This document shows, in pieces, positions 46,132-58,500 of a stretch of DNA of 64,000 bases; within the stretch, counting starts at the first letter, position 1; each line of letters begins with the position of its first letter. Under the pieces are notes generated by a model. That model was not told the DNA's origin. It was given only the letters and a program-made list of their open reading frames with translations, and did no database searches. The stretch covers positions 2,820,001-2,884,000 of the forward strand of contig CM024178.1 of NCBI GenBank assembly GCA_013433145.1, in the 5' to 3' direction. The stretch comes from Ascaris suum. Lineage: Eukaryota > Nematoda > Chromadorea > Rhabditida > Ascarididae. A program made the translations under genes and the position numbers.

Positions 46132-47944
46132 ACTAGATATAAATGTTTACAGGGAGAATAAAACCCAGCGGATAGCAAAAACCAACATGAGCTAAAGAAA
46201 TGGTTATAAACGTCCCACACGTTGCTCCAATCAGTGATGGATTGGAAAACGCATCCTTCACCTGTATGCTCATATCGCGTTCATGGATCTTAAAAAGTCG
46301 ATATAGGCTATGCGTGACAATGAACAATATGCTACGCGTGCAGGGTAAGACATATGCGCCGTAGTCGAACGTGGCAGACACAACATAAATGAGTGCCCTC
46401 AATCGTTATCTACTTCTGTGCGCACCCTTTTCCCCTCCACAGCGTTAGGAGCAGTTCTTTTGAGACTATGAATGACAACAAAGCTTTTCCAAGCTCAATG
46501 AGTTTTTCCAAGAAAATTCTGCTCTTCAGAGGGTGGATAAAACACTTTCCATTTTTCATCGCTCACTAAACCAAACGAAGAAATTTCCTGAAAGTTCATC
46601 AAACCTTTAAAATCTCTTTCTTCAACCGGATCCTGAAAAAGAATTGGATCCGAGAATCGTCTACCGCCTAACGAATAAGCATCATCCACACGTCAAAGTG
46701 CTCGATTTGTAGTTTTGACTTGAAGCGTCATCCTCATCGATAACATCTCTTTATATCTCGTAACCGATATTTTTCATGCAACAACGACAGTATCTCAATG
46801 AACGATAGCAACAACCTAAATAATAATAAATGCACTCTTTCTTTCCGGTTCTATATCCGTGCATGCGGCAATCAACTTCTGTTATATACAATCATCTGTA
46901 CGCACCACATGTCCTACACGTCACCCACATGGATGTTTACACCTTCCCACCTACATGAGGTAAGCCCCTCTAATTGATTTTTGCGTGTGCGGAGGATTTA
47001 TTAATTTCAAAAGAGTTTTGTGCAGGAGTGGAACTTCAAAAAATTATTTTCCACTTCATCAAAAAAATTTCAGTGGAATTATCGAGAGAATCAGTTCACT
47101 TGTTTACGTCAAAAGAATTCAGAAAGTATTCGAAGTAACCTATAAAGCAATAAAAGAATAACTCCAATAAAAATGACCATTCGCGCATATTTCACATCAC
47201 ACTGCAATTTTTTAAAATCAAAAAAGGCGAACCAATAACATTCATAAATCTATAGGCTCAATGCAAAATCACATCTAGACAACTAGAGATGATGAACGTT
47301 GAATACCTCAGAAAGTCGACATCACTGCCAAGAATGAAAACTCTTTACAAATATATATAAAATAAAAACTCCGAGAAGGATAAAGCGTAAATTTTCAAAA
47401 GCTTCATACGGATCATTACTCCTTCAGATCTATGAAATAAGAAACCACTTATGGGTTCCGATAGCTCAACTCAAATAGCTCAAAAAATTTGCCGACGGAA
47501 TGTTATTCGACAAAAAGAAAGAACGACACAATAATTTACGGGTGAAAAACCCGCTTCAGTGGTGTGTGGAAGATGGAATTTGAAAATTAGGGACTACCAA
47601 ACCGAAATCTCAGGAAAACCTCTTTGGATGTCGGAAGTTTAAAGTTCGAAACGATTAAGGTTGGTATTTATATCTCCTCGTTGCCATCCCCTTCGCTCCC
47701 ATTCCATGCCACCTCTCTTATTCAATGCAAAAGAATACGAAACCAGCTCGTAGAATTGGAATTACAATATGATAGAGACGAGCGATAGTTCAACGTAAAT
47801 GGCTAAAAGCGATACCCACACGAAGATAGAGATTACGAACGCTTTAACCAAACAGCGAGTAGAACTCCAACAGGGACGGAGCAGCAGAACAATATCAGAG
47901 AAAGGCGCGTCGGCGTTAAAACTGACTTGAAAATAGAGCCGATA

Positions 47945-47958
47945 TTAGTCTGGTTCAC
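47945..47958 (-). CDS. DCAF5: DCAF5-like terminal exon (tentative)
   Basis: After a strong acceptor (TCTCATTTCAG), the phase inherited from exon 11 gives G-E-P-D-stop within 14 nt. Phase fits, but there is no similarity to support it. Another exon between 48665 and 47958, or an end elsewhere, cannot be excluded. No close AATAAA signal was seen on this strand; the first I found is near 46997-47002. Confidence 0.4.
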
Positions 47959-49464
47959 CTGAAATGAGACAATAAATCGCATGCATGGAAATTCATTTTT
48001 CAGTAATTCATATATCGCTAAACGATATCATCAAGTAATATCATGGAAGGCAACAAAAAGAAAAGGCGTATACAGAATGAAGAAGAGAAGACGAAGAAGA
48101 TGAAAGAGGAATAAGAAAAGAGAAGGAAACGTCCCGAATATTCTCTTCACATTGCTAACAAAAAGCCAACGCATCAAGTGATTCTATATAAACTTGATAC
48201 TTTGTTAACTTTTTGCTAATTTATACTTAGAAATAAAAAATAATAAGAAGGAAATTACTTAGAAACAATTCAAAATGGAGGAGAATGGCCGGGCGAAAAA
48301 AAACAATCTCTGTGATTGAGGGGTCAAAAGCTTCAAATAGAGAGGAAAGAGAAATTGATGACAGACACTGACAGACACATGTGTCGTTTTGCTTTCGCAT
48401 GTTTCGCTAAAAGACAAGCATCATTTCCTATGGAACGAATCAGCTGACGTTTGCACTTGAATCAAATACTAAAGGCAACTGCGCATGCATAGAAACGCCC
48501 AATTTCACTTGCCTATTGCATCAGCTTATGGAAGCACCTGCCAGAAATGCGGAGCTATGCTATTAATATCTCCCTATCCCCTAAAGTTCCCAATTTACCT
48601 AAACATAAACGTGAACACCATTACTGAACTCCCTTTTGAAGCTGGGAATCAATCCATAGCTCACCATCATTGCTACTGCTAGCCGCATTTTCCCACTCGT
48701 CGTGCTCGGAAGGGTTGTCAACGGAGAGAAGTTCTGCCTCAGAAAGCTCCGGCGAGGATATCACGTACATCGTACTTCCCTGCAACATCTCACTCTATAC
48801 CACTGTGTCACTTTCTACATATGTTGATCATCTAAACTATAACTTAGCCGCCCTTGTATTGGTCCCTATTTCCGTCCGCTTCCCTATCAAATAAGAAAAG
48901 CCGTGAGACACTCTCAAGTATAAAAAGAAGTCCCGGAAGCAAGCAAAACTAAATATTAGAGACCAGCAAAAACCAGAGCAAACCCGGCAAAGCAAATTAC
49001 GAACGTCAAAAAGAAAAGAAATAGGAAACTCACTATGAGATTAGTAGCTATCAAATTAAATGGAACAAAACGATGAGGAAAGTGCATTAAAAAAGCCACA
49101 AGGATATTGAACTCGCAGTAATAATTTTTAAAAAGCAATAAAAATTACAGCAACCACATAATCAACGCTTTTAAGCGCGTCAAAATCAGTAGTCGAAGAC
49201 GCTATTTGGGGCAGCACTATCATCGTTTAGTCTGCTTGCCCTATTGAGATCGAGTAATATGGAACAGGTTTAGTTCCGACTAACCAACTACAATTCGGAA
49301 ATTTTGAACGCAACCTCAATTGCTGAAGTTGCGAATAAGTTCGCTCGAGCTTCCGGAAGTGGAGAAAGTCATAAATGCTCACCCCTCTGCACATATTTAT
49401 TCTACTAGTCAATTTTTCCTTTAATTCATGACCTAATAGGGGATAAGCTTCGTCATAAACAAGA

Positions 49465-49551
<87 letters not shown>

Positions 49552-52500
49552 TGAACAACAGCGGGTAACTCTGCAAACGGCATACCGAATGCAAATGTTT
49601 ATCATACCATCCTTCAATTTGTCTTCTATTTTTCACTGCTTTTCTTTCCAACAGCCTAACCAACAGCAAACGGCGTGATACACTTTTCAGGCCATTAATC
49701 TAGATTGGAGCAAATTTACCTGCACTCAAGTTTCGGCGCATTTTTTTGAGTTTATAATTTGGCTGCGACATGTCGCTGAGCAGAAACAAGCCTATTTTTG
49801 AATTCGGAATTTCCTCGTTGGTATGTTTATTTTTAAACAAACTTGACTCGCATCCACTAGAATGGCTGTTAACCACACAATCTTTACAATCGTTTAGAGA
49901 TATGACGGAAGCTTATCATTAATAAGCGCAGTCAGATCTATGTTATATCAACCGCATTCTCACTTGCGTCGCGAAAGAACATTGAAGCAAACTTCATTGT
50001 TCGCTATGTATGTCCCATAAAAACGCTCTTCGAAGCACAAAATTGAAGTTAGAGTAAGATTTCTCCCAAAGATTAAAAACCTTTATATAACAAATGCTCC
50101 TCAAATGGCCTCGAATATTCAAGTATCCGTACGTCATGCATGAGTGATCTATTTTCCTCTCATCTCGCCGTCCGGTAATAACTCATCCTGATTTAGGCAC
50201 AATCACATTCCTGTTCATATACTAACGGTCGGAAATGGAGAAAAAAACAATAAATACCTGATGTGGTGCTTGTGATCGTATCCTCGCGAATGCCAACCAA
50301 TTATCGTCATCAGTATTGTCCCCCATGTGGGTATCATCATCATCATCCTCATCCATATCTGCGATTTCATCCTCACCACCATTCTGCAATCATAAAGATG
50401 CTCAATTACCAATCACATTCGATCATTCCGCATACCACACAGAGACTCCAAAAATTATGCACAAAAAAGTACACAGTAAGGATGCGATATGAACTGGATA
50501 AATTAAATGCCGTTATGCGCTAGACGGCACATAGTATCAATAACAAATATAGAAGAAAAAATGATACAATGGACAATAAATACGCTTTTACAAATCGTCC
50601 ATCATGCCATCAACATTCCTATTGTTTTCACTACGAATTAGTTCCAATGATCCTCTCTCGCACCCCACCCCGCCCCTCCAAAAAATTCGTTCAAAACATT
50701 CTCAGTTTAAATCTCTCGAAAACTCTGCTAATGAACAGTGCAATAGGCAGGCGAGTGTGGCGAGCTTTCAATACGACCGCCATCGATCCATATTTCAATG
50801 CAAAAATAACCAAACTCTACGTTATATAAAATTTAACTACATTCGTATAACCATTTTCGACCGTATTTGTACAGCAACGCACTTTGTTTAATCCTAGGGT
50901 AATTCTGAAGACTGGAAAGCCTTTGATAATTGCAATAATAGACTTTTTCCTGTACTGCAATCGATTAACGTTCTCAACATCTGAACACAGGATCCCCATC
51001 AAAATACATCAGTCCTGAAACTTCAAAACGTGATCGTCACACCCCGGCTAACCTTCCCTCATCAAAAATTTGCACGTAATCCCAATATCGCAAACGAATC
51101 GAGCAATTATCTCACAATTCAAATAGCACAAAAATGAACAAACTGTAGTGAGTAGATCGAAGAAAGCAAGCATATTGAGGTCCTCTTCTGTGCTGTCATC
51201 GTTGCGCGGTTCACCGGTAAGTGGTCGCGAGAGCATTGATCTGCGAACTGGATTATTATAGTAACCTCGTAGCTCCAATCCGCTCCAGACCTTCAACAAA
51301 TGAATCTTCTCATCGCATTTCATTGGAAAAAATTTTGGAAATTTCAATTTTAATAGGATTTTTCACGTCGTCTATTATAAAGTGTAGGCAATCTGACAAG
51401 ATGCCATTATGTTTCTTTATTTCCAATTTTGATACATAAGAAAAACGCATCATTTGACCATCGGTATGTACAATCGACACAATGCTTGAAGCAGAGGCGT
51501 TTCTCTCCTTCTAATCTTGTTTGGATTGATTGAGAATATAGAAAAAACTGCAAAAGCGACAAATCTACATAATTAAATGAACCTTATGGAGGAGATTATG
51601 CAAATCATACACCATTTGAACTGCATGTGCTTTACCGCTTTCGAATATCAAGTACGCATTTCAACGCCACTTTTTTCGACTGTAACTTAGAATCTGCTTT
51701 TTTAATCCTTCGTAAAATTACCAGTAAAAGCGTCTAAAATAGTTAAATGAGGGACAGCAGGAAAAACCTGCATTACGTTCTAGATCTATATTGGTGCTAC
51801 ACCATGCATTCGTCCATTATTAATCTTTCTATACCCCCGTGCGCATACTTTCTCAGAATGGCATAATTATAAACGAGCGACACCCTAATGACCAAACTTA
51901 CAGACGAACTTACTATATTTCTAGAACTATGACTTCCAAATTGTTAAAGTCGCTCTTTTTGTAATTAAATAGGCGTTTCGACTAACTGATTCTGCTCTAA
52001 GCGAACAAACGTTCGCAAATTTGTAACTTACTTTAATAATTTTTTCGACTCCCGATGAGAAGAGCATTCGATTATGCGCACTATATCGTGCATGATTGAC
52101 GATTGATCGATGACCTTTGAGTATACGATACGCTTCATCGACCATTTGTCGTTGTCCTCAAAATTAATGCTTCATTATCGAAATTTAAAAAAAAAAATGC
52201 AAAATGCAAACAGATAAAAGACAATTCGAGTCGAGCGCACTATTGCAAAACATATATTATTATTATAACCTTCGGAACACATCAGCTGTCAAATAATTAT
52301 CACAAATTGCATAAGATGGCTTCTATCAGATTTATTACTTTTATTGATGCAATGTGTTTATTACTTTTATTGATGCTATCAACTCAAAATGCGTTATTTA
52401 TTGCCACATGGCAAATTCGTTTAAACGCTTCACATAGAATCATTACGCGATTTAAAGTGCGCAATAAAAAAAGCACAACTTATACAATTTACACACCTTC

Positions 52501-55500
52501 GACTACAATTGAAAAATGATGGAGCAAAACTATACCAACACATATATACTCTAATTCGCGATTAAAATTGCTTGTTTTCATCAAAATCAACGCAATCCAA
52601 CTTCAATTTAGACCAACATACTGTACTAATTTCAAAAAATTTTACTTTCTTCAATTGCTATATCAATTACGTTAAATAAAAGCAATTTTTTTAAAGGTCT
52701 GCGCTATTTTAGCCTAATATCAACATAAAACTGCACTCTTTCTCGAATAGCCTTTATAATCGTTTAATTTAATCAAACAATAAAAGTGGACAATATAATT
52801 TTCTGAGAATATTTCATGCGAAATGTTGTCGCCGTTAATAACGCAATTTATCTCCAAAAACTACACTAAAATGATGCGAATAAAAATGAAAATGAAACAA
52901 TAAACGATAGATTTAATAGAAACCACGAGGCCTAATTTGGGGAATCTTCCAAACGTAAATATTCCAATCGTCCGATCCAGTCATAACCAAATCGTGTGAA
53001 ATAAACGAGCATGATTTCACCGTACATGAATTTAAATAGCCACTATCGTTGAATTCCACACTGCTACCATCATTCAACTGCAAATAAACGATCATTTGCA
53101 TAACTCCAATGAACTAACATTAAAACTCTAATCTATTCAATATTTTATCAATAACATACAAAACTTTTATTATTGCCATATCATTCATTCTTAATATCTG
53201 CATTATATGCTGTTAGATTAAATTAAAGCTGTTATAAGAAAAAATATTAAGCATTTGTACTAAATATTTTCAGCTGCCATATGTGAACTCTCTTGAACAT
53301 TCTGTTATTAAAAACACCGATTTATCGCAATATAGATCACGACTCCAAAGTAGCTATAGCTGTCCATGTGAATCAAAAGGCACCTGCCTGCGTGTATGTT
53401 CGCAGGTCATTTACTAACAAAGTGAGTGGTGCCAACCCTACACTGAAGTCATTTATACGGTTCGGAATTGGGAAACGAAGCAGTAGTAGCGGTGGCTCAG
53501 TTGGAACTTTCTGCTAATTAAAAAGATGGCGATCTGAGCAAAATAAATCACATTTGGTCTATGAAACTAAAATAAGTTCATTTTTATATTTGCGTTGCAA
53601 TGCAATGGAAGATTCGAACGGAACAATTCGATGTGGTCGGCTATATTGAAAATAGGTGAATAACGTTAATGGGCTGAATTTTTGATGAAATAGAAGCCGA
53701 TGAAGCTGTATTCCCCTCGCTCCAGCCGCATAACACGTAAACATTCACTCTCGTTAAATGAACTCAACGCATTTTAGCGGCATTTCTTTGAATACGCTCG
53801 ATCGCAATTAATCGCCTAACAACAGAAATTGAAATTAGCTCTGTAAAAAAAATACGAGAATAGAACGAACGAGCCGAAAGAAAAATGCTAATTTATCTCA
53901 TACAATCGTTGAACATTTCAAATGTCCCTTAATGAAACGAAAAATTCACATTATAATAGATAGGTGACGATTGGCTCCTTGTAGCGAATATAGCGTCGCC
54001 ATCGTCACTCCACTGACCATACATCACTGAATTCGGTCCACGATTCCAATGCCCATCCGATGGCTCACCCAAGCGGAAACAAGGTCTAAAGCGTACTATC
54101 CATCACCAACACGTCTATGTGCAAAGCAATTTAACCAATTCAAAGAAATAAAATTGTAAATATTTTTGATATTTGCATCATTTTCCAATTTCAGCCTTTT
54201 GCCTATTTAGGAAGGTGAGTATGGGCAATAAATATGTCTAATAAACATCGATCAGCTTTAATGCGATTCATGAGTTGCAAAATGAAGAAAGAAATTTAAG
54301 CTTAAATGCACTGAAGCAATTAAAAGAATTATGGAATGGTGACCATATTTTGTTAAGCATGAGTCAGAAGAAAACCACCACACTTCGAATTAACGAAAAG
54401 CAATACAACCAATATCCTCTATCCCCTTTAATTATGCAAATTAACGAATGATAGTCGTTAGGTTAAAGATTTTTGACGAACTAGAAAAGTGCCACTTTGC
54501 AGATGCAACCTCAAGACTTGAACTGATCATATTACAATGTTCTATACGGAAAGTGATGCGCTGAACAATAGAGGGGAAACAACATGAAAATAAACCGATC
54601 GAGTTTGCGGCAATCGTGAATCGAAAGGCCATCGCGTCCATTGCAAACCGAAATAAGATTTGCCTGACGAGGGTTGAACTGCGCGCAGTACATCGTGCCT
54701 AAATAATAGCAAACTTATCAATGACGTAGGGTGAAGTAACGACTATGTCGGATTGCAATGATATGAGTGTGGAACTCGATTAGCAACAACAAAATTGCAA
54801 ACTAGAATTACATCGACAAGACTCTACTCGAATTGCATCGAAAAAATTGCAAACTCGAATTGCCTAGACAAAACCGCAAATGCACCTTATACCGAAACGA
54901 TTGCAATGGTTGCTGGAAGAACAGAACCTTAAGTGAGGTGTGTCTCTTGAACATTTTTAGAGGCAGTCTCTATGCGGTAGCCAAAGTCCCATACCACAGG
55001 AGCTGATGATTAAGGGTCGAAATCTATGGCCCTTCCCATCCTCATTCACTCGGGACATTTTAACTTCTCTTGAGTACCCGTATGTGTGTGTGTAGTCGAA
55101 AAAAGCGATGTTGATTCCTCATGAACATCTTTTAAATGAACAAGCATTAATTACTAGGATCCACTATGCTCCTCCCTTTCAGTGAAGTTTTATAAAGAAA
55201 ACCTGAAGACATTTTATAGAAATAGTGCGACGAATAAGATTTATCTAAACAAAGGACCTCTTCCTAACAATGAAACAACCGGAAGTAGATAGATCTCGTA
55301 CCACATGTTCATATCAATCCAGTAGGTCATGAGACTGAGAACTGGTCCACAGTACTTAACAAACTTCACCAAAACTTCCACGAACATTTTGATCTCTGCT
55401 GAGATTAGGCCCGGTCTGAGATCCCCAATGATTCATTTCTCTCGGGGCACTTGATCTTAGCTTTAACCTCGAGAGCTCTCTGGCCTCAACAATAACACGT

Positions 55501-58500
55501 TTGATCCAAGAATCGATCTCTTGCTGTTCACCAATTCCGACTCTGAACCTATCATAGGGCCCCTAACCTTGTTGATCCAATTTCACTCAATCGAGCAGCG
55601 TTACCTCCATTCGGTAAGACTTGCGCCAAGGAGCTCATAAACAGATCAACTTTTACTGCACGATGTGCTATTCCCAAAACAAAGGGAAGAAAAATTTGTC
55701 GACCTGCCCTCGCCAAAAAATTCTAAGCTCCGACACATACCTGTCTGGTCAACATGCTGCTACAAGTGCCGTCTCTCCGCAATCTTCAAATCGGAAACCT
55801 ATCTTTCTAGAGAATATACTATCCCCCTTAAGCACTTTCGTGTCATCATATGGGCTACATTTATGCAAACTTCTTGCCTATGGGGAAGACCAGCCTATTT
55901 CTTTCATTGGCCACTACAATAATGGAAGAAAATGCTCGAAATGTCGACTCAGCCATCATTGTGAATGCACGCAACGCACTTTGCTTTCAGTAAATGTAAG
56001 CGGTTGGACAGTAAATATCTCCAGTGAATGCCCAACATGAGGAACACACCAATAAATATTGACGATGGGATTTGAATTATTGAATTACCTTGATTACGAA
56101 CAGCGATTGTCTCTTCTCCAGCTCTCAAGTCATAGAGCCGCACTCTGCCATCCTCTGATGCCGACATTATAACCGTATCATCGATCGGCTTGAAAAAAAA
56201 ACCTTTTCCACATCAACAACAATATCAACAGAAATATAAAAGGACAGTCAGAAAAAGCTTTACAAAAACTTCAATCAATCCTTCCTACTAATGCTGAAAA
56301 AACACCGGCTGCAAGCGCCTTCTTAGCACAAAAAATATAGCCGGCCGTTGATCGCAAATATGAAATCTCCTTGGCGCGTGATATCTCAAAATCAAAGCAA
56401 AATGCAAGAAGACCGCCTCTTCTCTCAACTCGAAGTCTTGGACAGCCAGGAAGACAAGCAAACAAGCCATATGGAATGCCTCATATTTCACAACGAAAGA
56501 ATTATGAAGCCACTTGATGTCAGAACTACTCAAAAGGCATGTTCACTGAATTTAAAATGCTGAAAACACCGAACGCTGAAATAATGGTAAATCTCTGCGA
56601 TAAGATTGTGATGCAGACAGACCGAGATGGTTCACAGACAAACATACGAGATCTGGGTTGAAGAATATGTGCTCTAGATACGAATAAAATAGAGTGTACA
56701 CTTCAATTCGGCTGTCCTTATACTTCGTCAAAAGACGGTCATCAACGTATCGTTTTGCAATTACCCTCGCTAACACACTGCCGCGAATAACCGAAAAATA
56801 ATTAACGCCTCAGGAAGTTTCCAGCGAAGGAGCGAATATTCCTAGTGAGTAGTGGAGCTGGGACTGATATGGCTGCGAAAGCAACTTCTTAAAATCCTCA
56901 GATGATAACATCACCTTCGAACACTGGTTGCCTTCAAAGGAAATAAGACACCATGGCCCCTTCCTATCAACCTTTGACACGACATTCTACGCATTATTTG
57001 CTTGGGCATTTCAACAGGCAGCTCATCAATTTAAAGGGCAATCGGTTGGCATATAAACTTTGCAAGTTCACAGAATGAAAGAGCTTTACTCAGCGATGAT
57101 ATTGTAAACACTTCACATCCTCTGCTTTTCATCACGAAATCGATATAACGAATGAGTGATGAGTTTGTACAGCTGCTTTTGGTGGACATACTTGGAGAAC
57201 TGGAATAGGCTTGGATCAGATGTAACGGCGATCTACTGCCGTCGGCGATGGATCAAGATAAGAGTCGTGCCGAGATCAACTTAAACCGAAAGGTCTCTTA
57301 GTAAGAATAAATATAATTCTGTTATCACCGTAAAGTGATAGTGAACCGAAAATTCTATATTGGCTTTAACTTCCACACTGTTGGATTCAATCAATAAAAA
57401 TATAACTACATAACAACAAAATCGCAATATCAGTGAGTTCCCCGAACTTTATCATAATATTAGCTAATTTTATAAAACATCAAAATATATTTAGCTTATA
57501 TGTGCAAATTCAACGGCGAGAAGGAATCCAACGGGAGGATTCCTACACGAATTCTTCCCATTCGACTTGCCACTTAACGATCAATGTTAGACTGCCGCTC
57601 CTTTTGAAGTGCTCGATGCTTCTAAGCTGATCAAGAAATTCGAAATTATTAGTGATTAGAAACAGAGAATCTATTTTGAATTAGTATAGAACCTCAAAGT
57701 GGAGAAAAAGCTCATATTTTCTTATAAGGATATCTTCTATTTCTGAAGGAAAATAGAGAAAGAAGGATCTCATTGAATGACTCCAAGCTACAAAATCATT
57801 CAACAACCAAAAAAAGAGCATGATGGAACGAACGTTTGTAGCGACATTGTATATAGCCTCATCAGCTTTGAAGCGTTGCAGCATACAAAGAGTGCTGATA
57901 TCGTGAACGAGAAGTGATGTGTCGTTACCTGCCGAATAGAGCCTTTCGCATCTGCAAAAACTATCCCTATTATCACTATATTTCAATTAGAGATTTCAGG
58001 AATAGTGTAAGAGGCGATAAGAAAATCATTCCCATTGCATATTCGTTACTTGCGGTTCGTTGGAAAATATTTTTAATTAGTAACGATAGGAGAAGAATAT
58101 GACTTTCGTGAAAGCACAACGTCGAAGTCATTGTGACACCTCAGTCGACAGTTAACTTCTGGAACAAGTGAGAGATGAACGCACAACGACGCTGTATGAC
58201 TTGGCCATTTTCCGACGGACAGAGGGTGGTGTTTCTCTCATCATTGTTCCTGGACGTAACCAGCAATGATTTGTACTTATCAGTTTCATAATCCAGCAAG
58301 CTGCACGCTAGAATCGACTCGTAGAGAATAGAAATCTGATGCTTTACAAGAACTTAAATCACTCTTTGAAGCAATTGATAGCCACCAAGCATCTGATAAA
58401 TTCGTAGAGATGAACGAAACAAACGGATTAATGAACAATGTAAGAGTAATAAAATGAATGGACAGTCAATTAAACAGTGGACACATCACTTCCTTATTAG

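Larger units (their letters stand above)
35469..47944. other. Gene-poor stretch, no gene identified
   Basis: About 12.5 kb. Weak coding-like items are noted only for follow-up. At 38813-38900 (plus) an ATTTCAG acceptor precedes CEKACSHECIAATSPSSVDS and a stop. At 42199-42423 (plus) a 74-codon frame contains FADENICFPTPYKCRGCRYK. At 44450-44830 (plus) there is a 126-codon frame. At 46632-46495 (minus) a TTCTTTTTCAG acceptor precedes a 45-codon frame, DPVEERDFKGLMNFQEISSF... None matches a family I know. Confidence 0.5.

Noticed and set aside
49540..49680. Minus-strand LLERKAVKNRRQIEGW stretch as an extra DCAF5-like exon (resembles RREIEGW of human DCAF5)
   Set aside because: Its splice borders would need phase 2, while exon 10 ends and exon 11 begins in phase 0, and the human motif lies earlier, directly after MAFFDSL.
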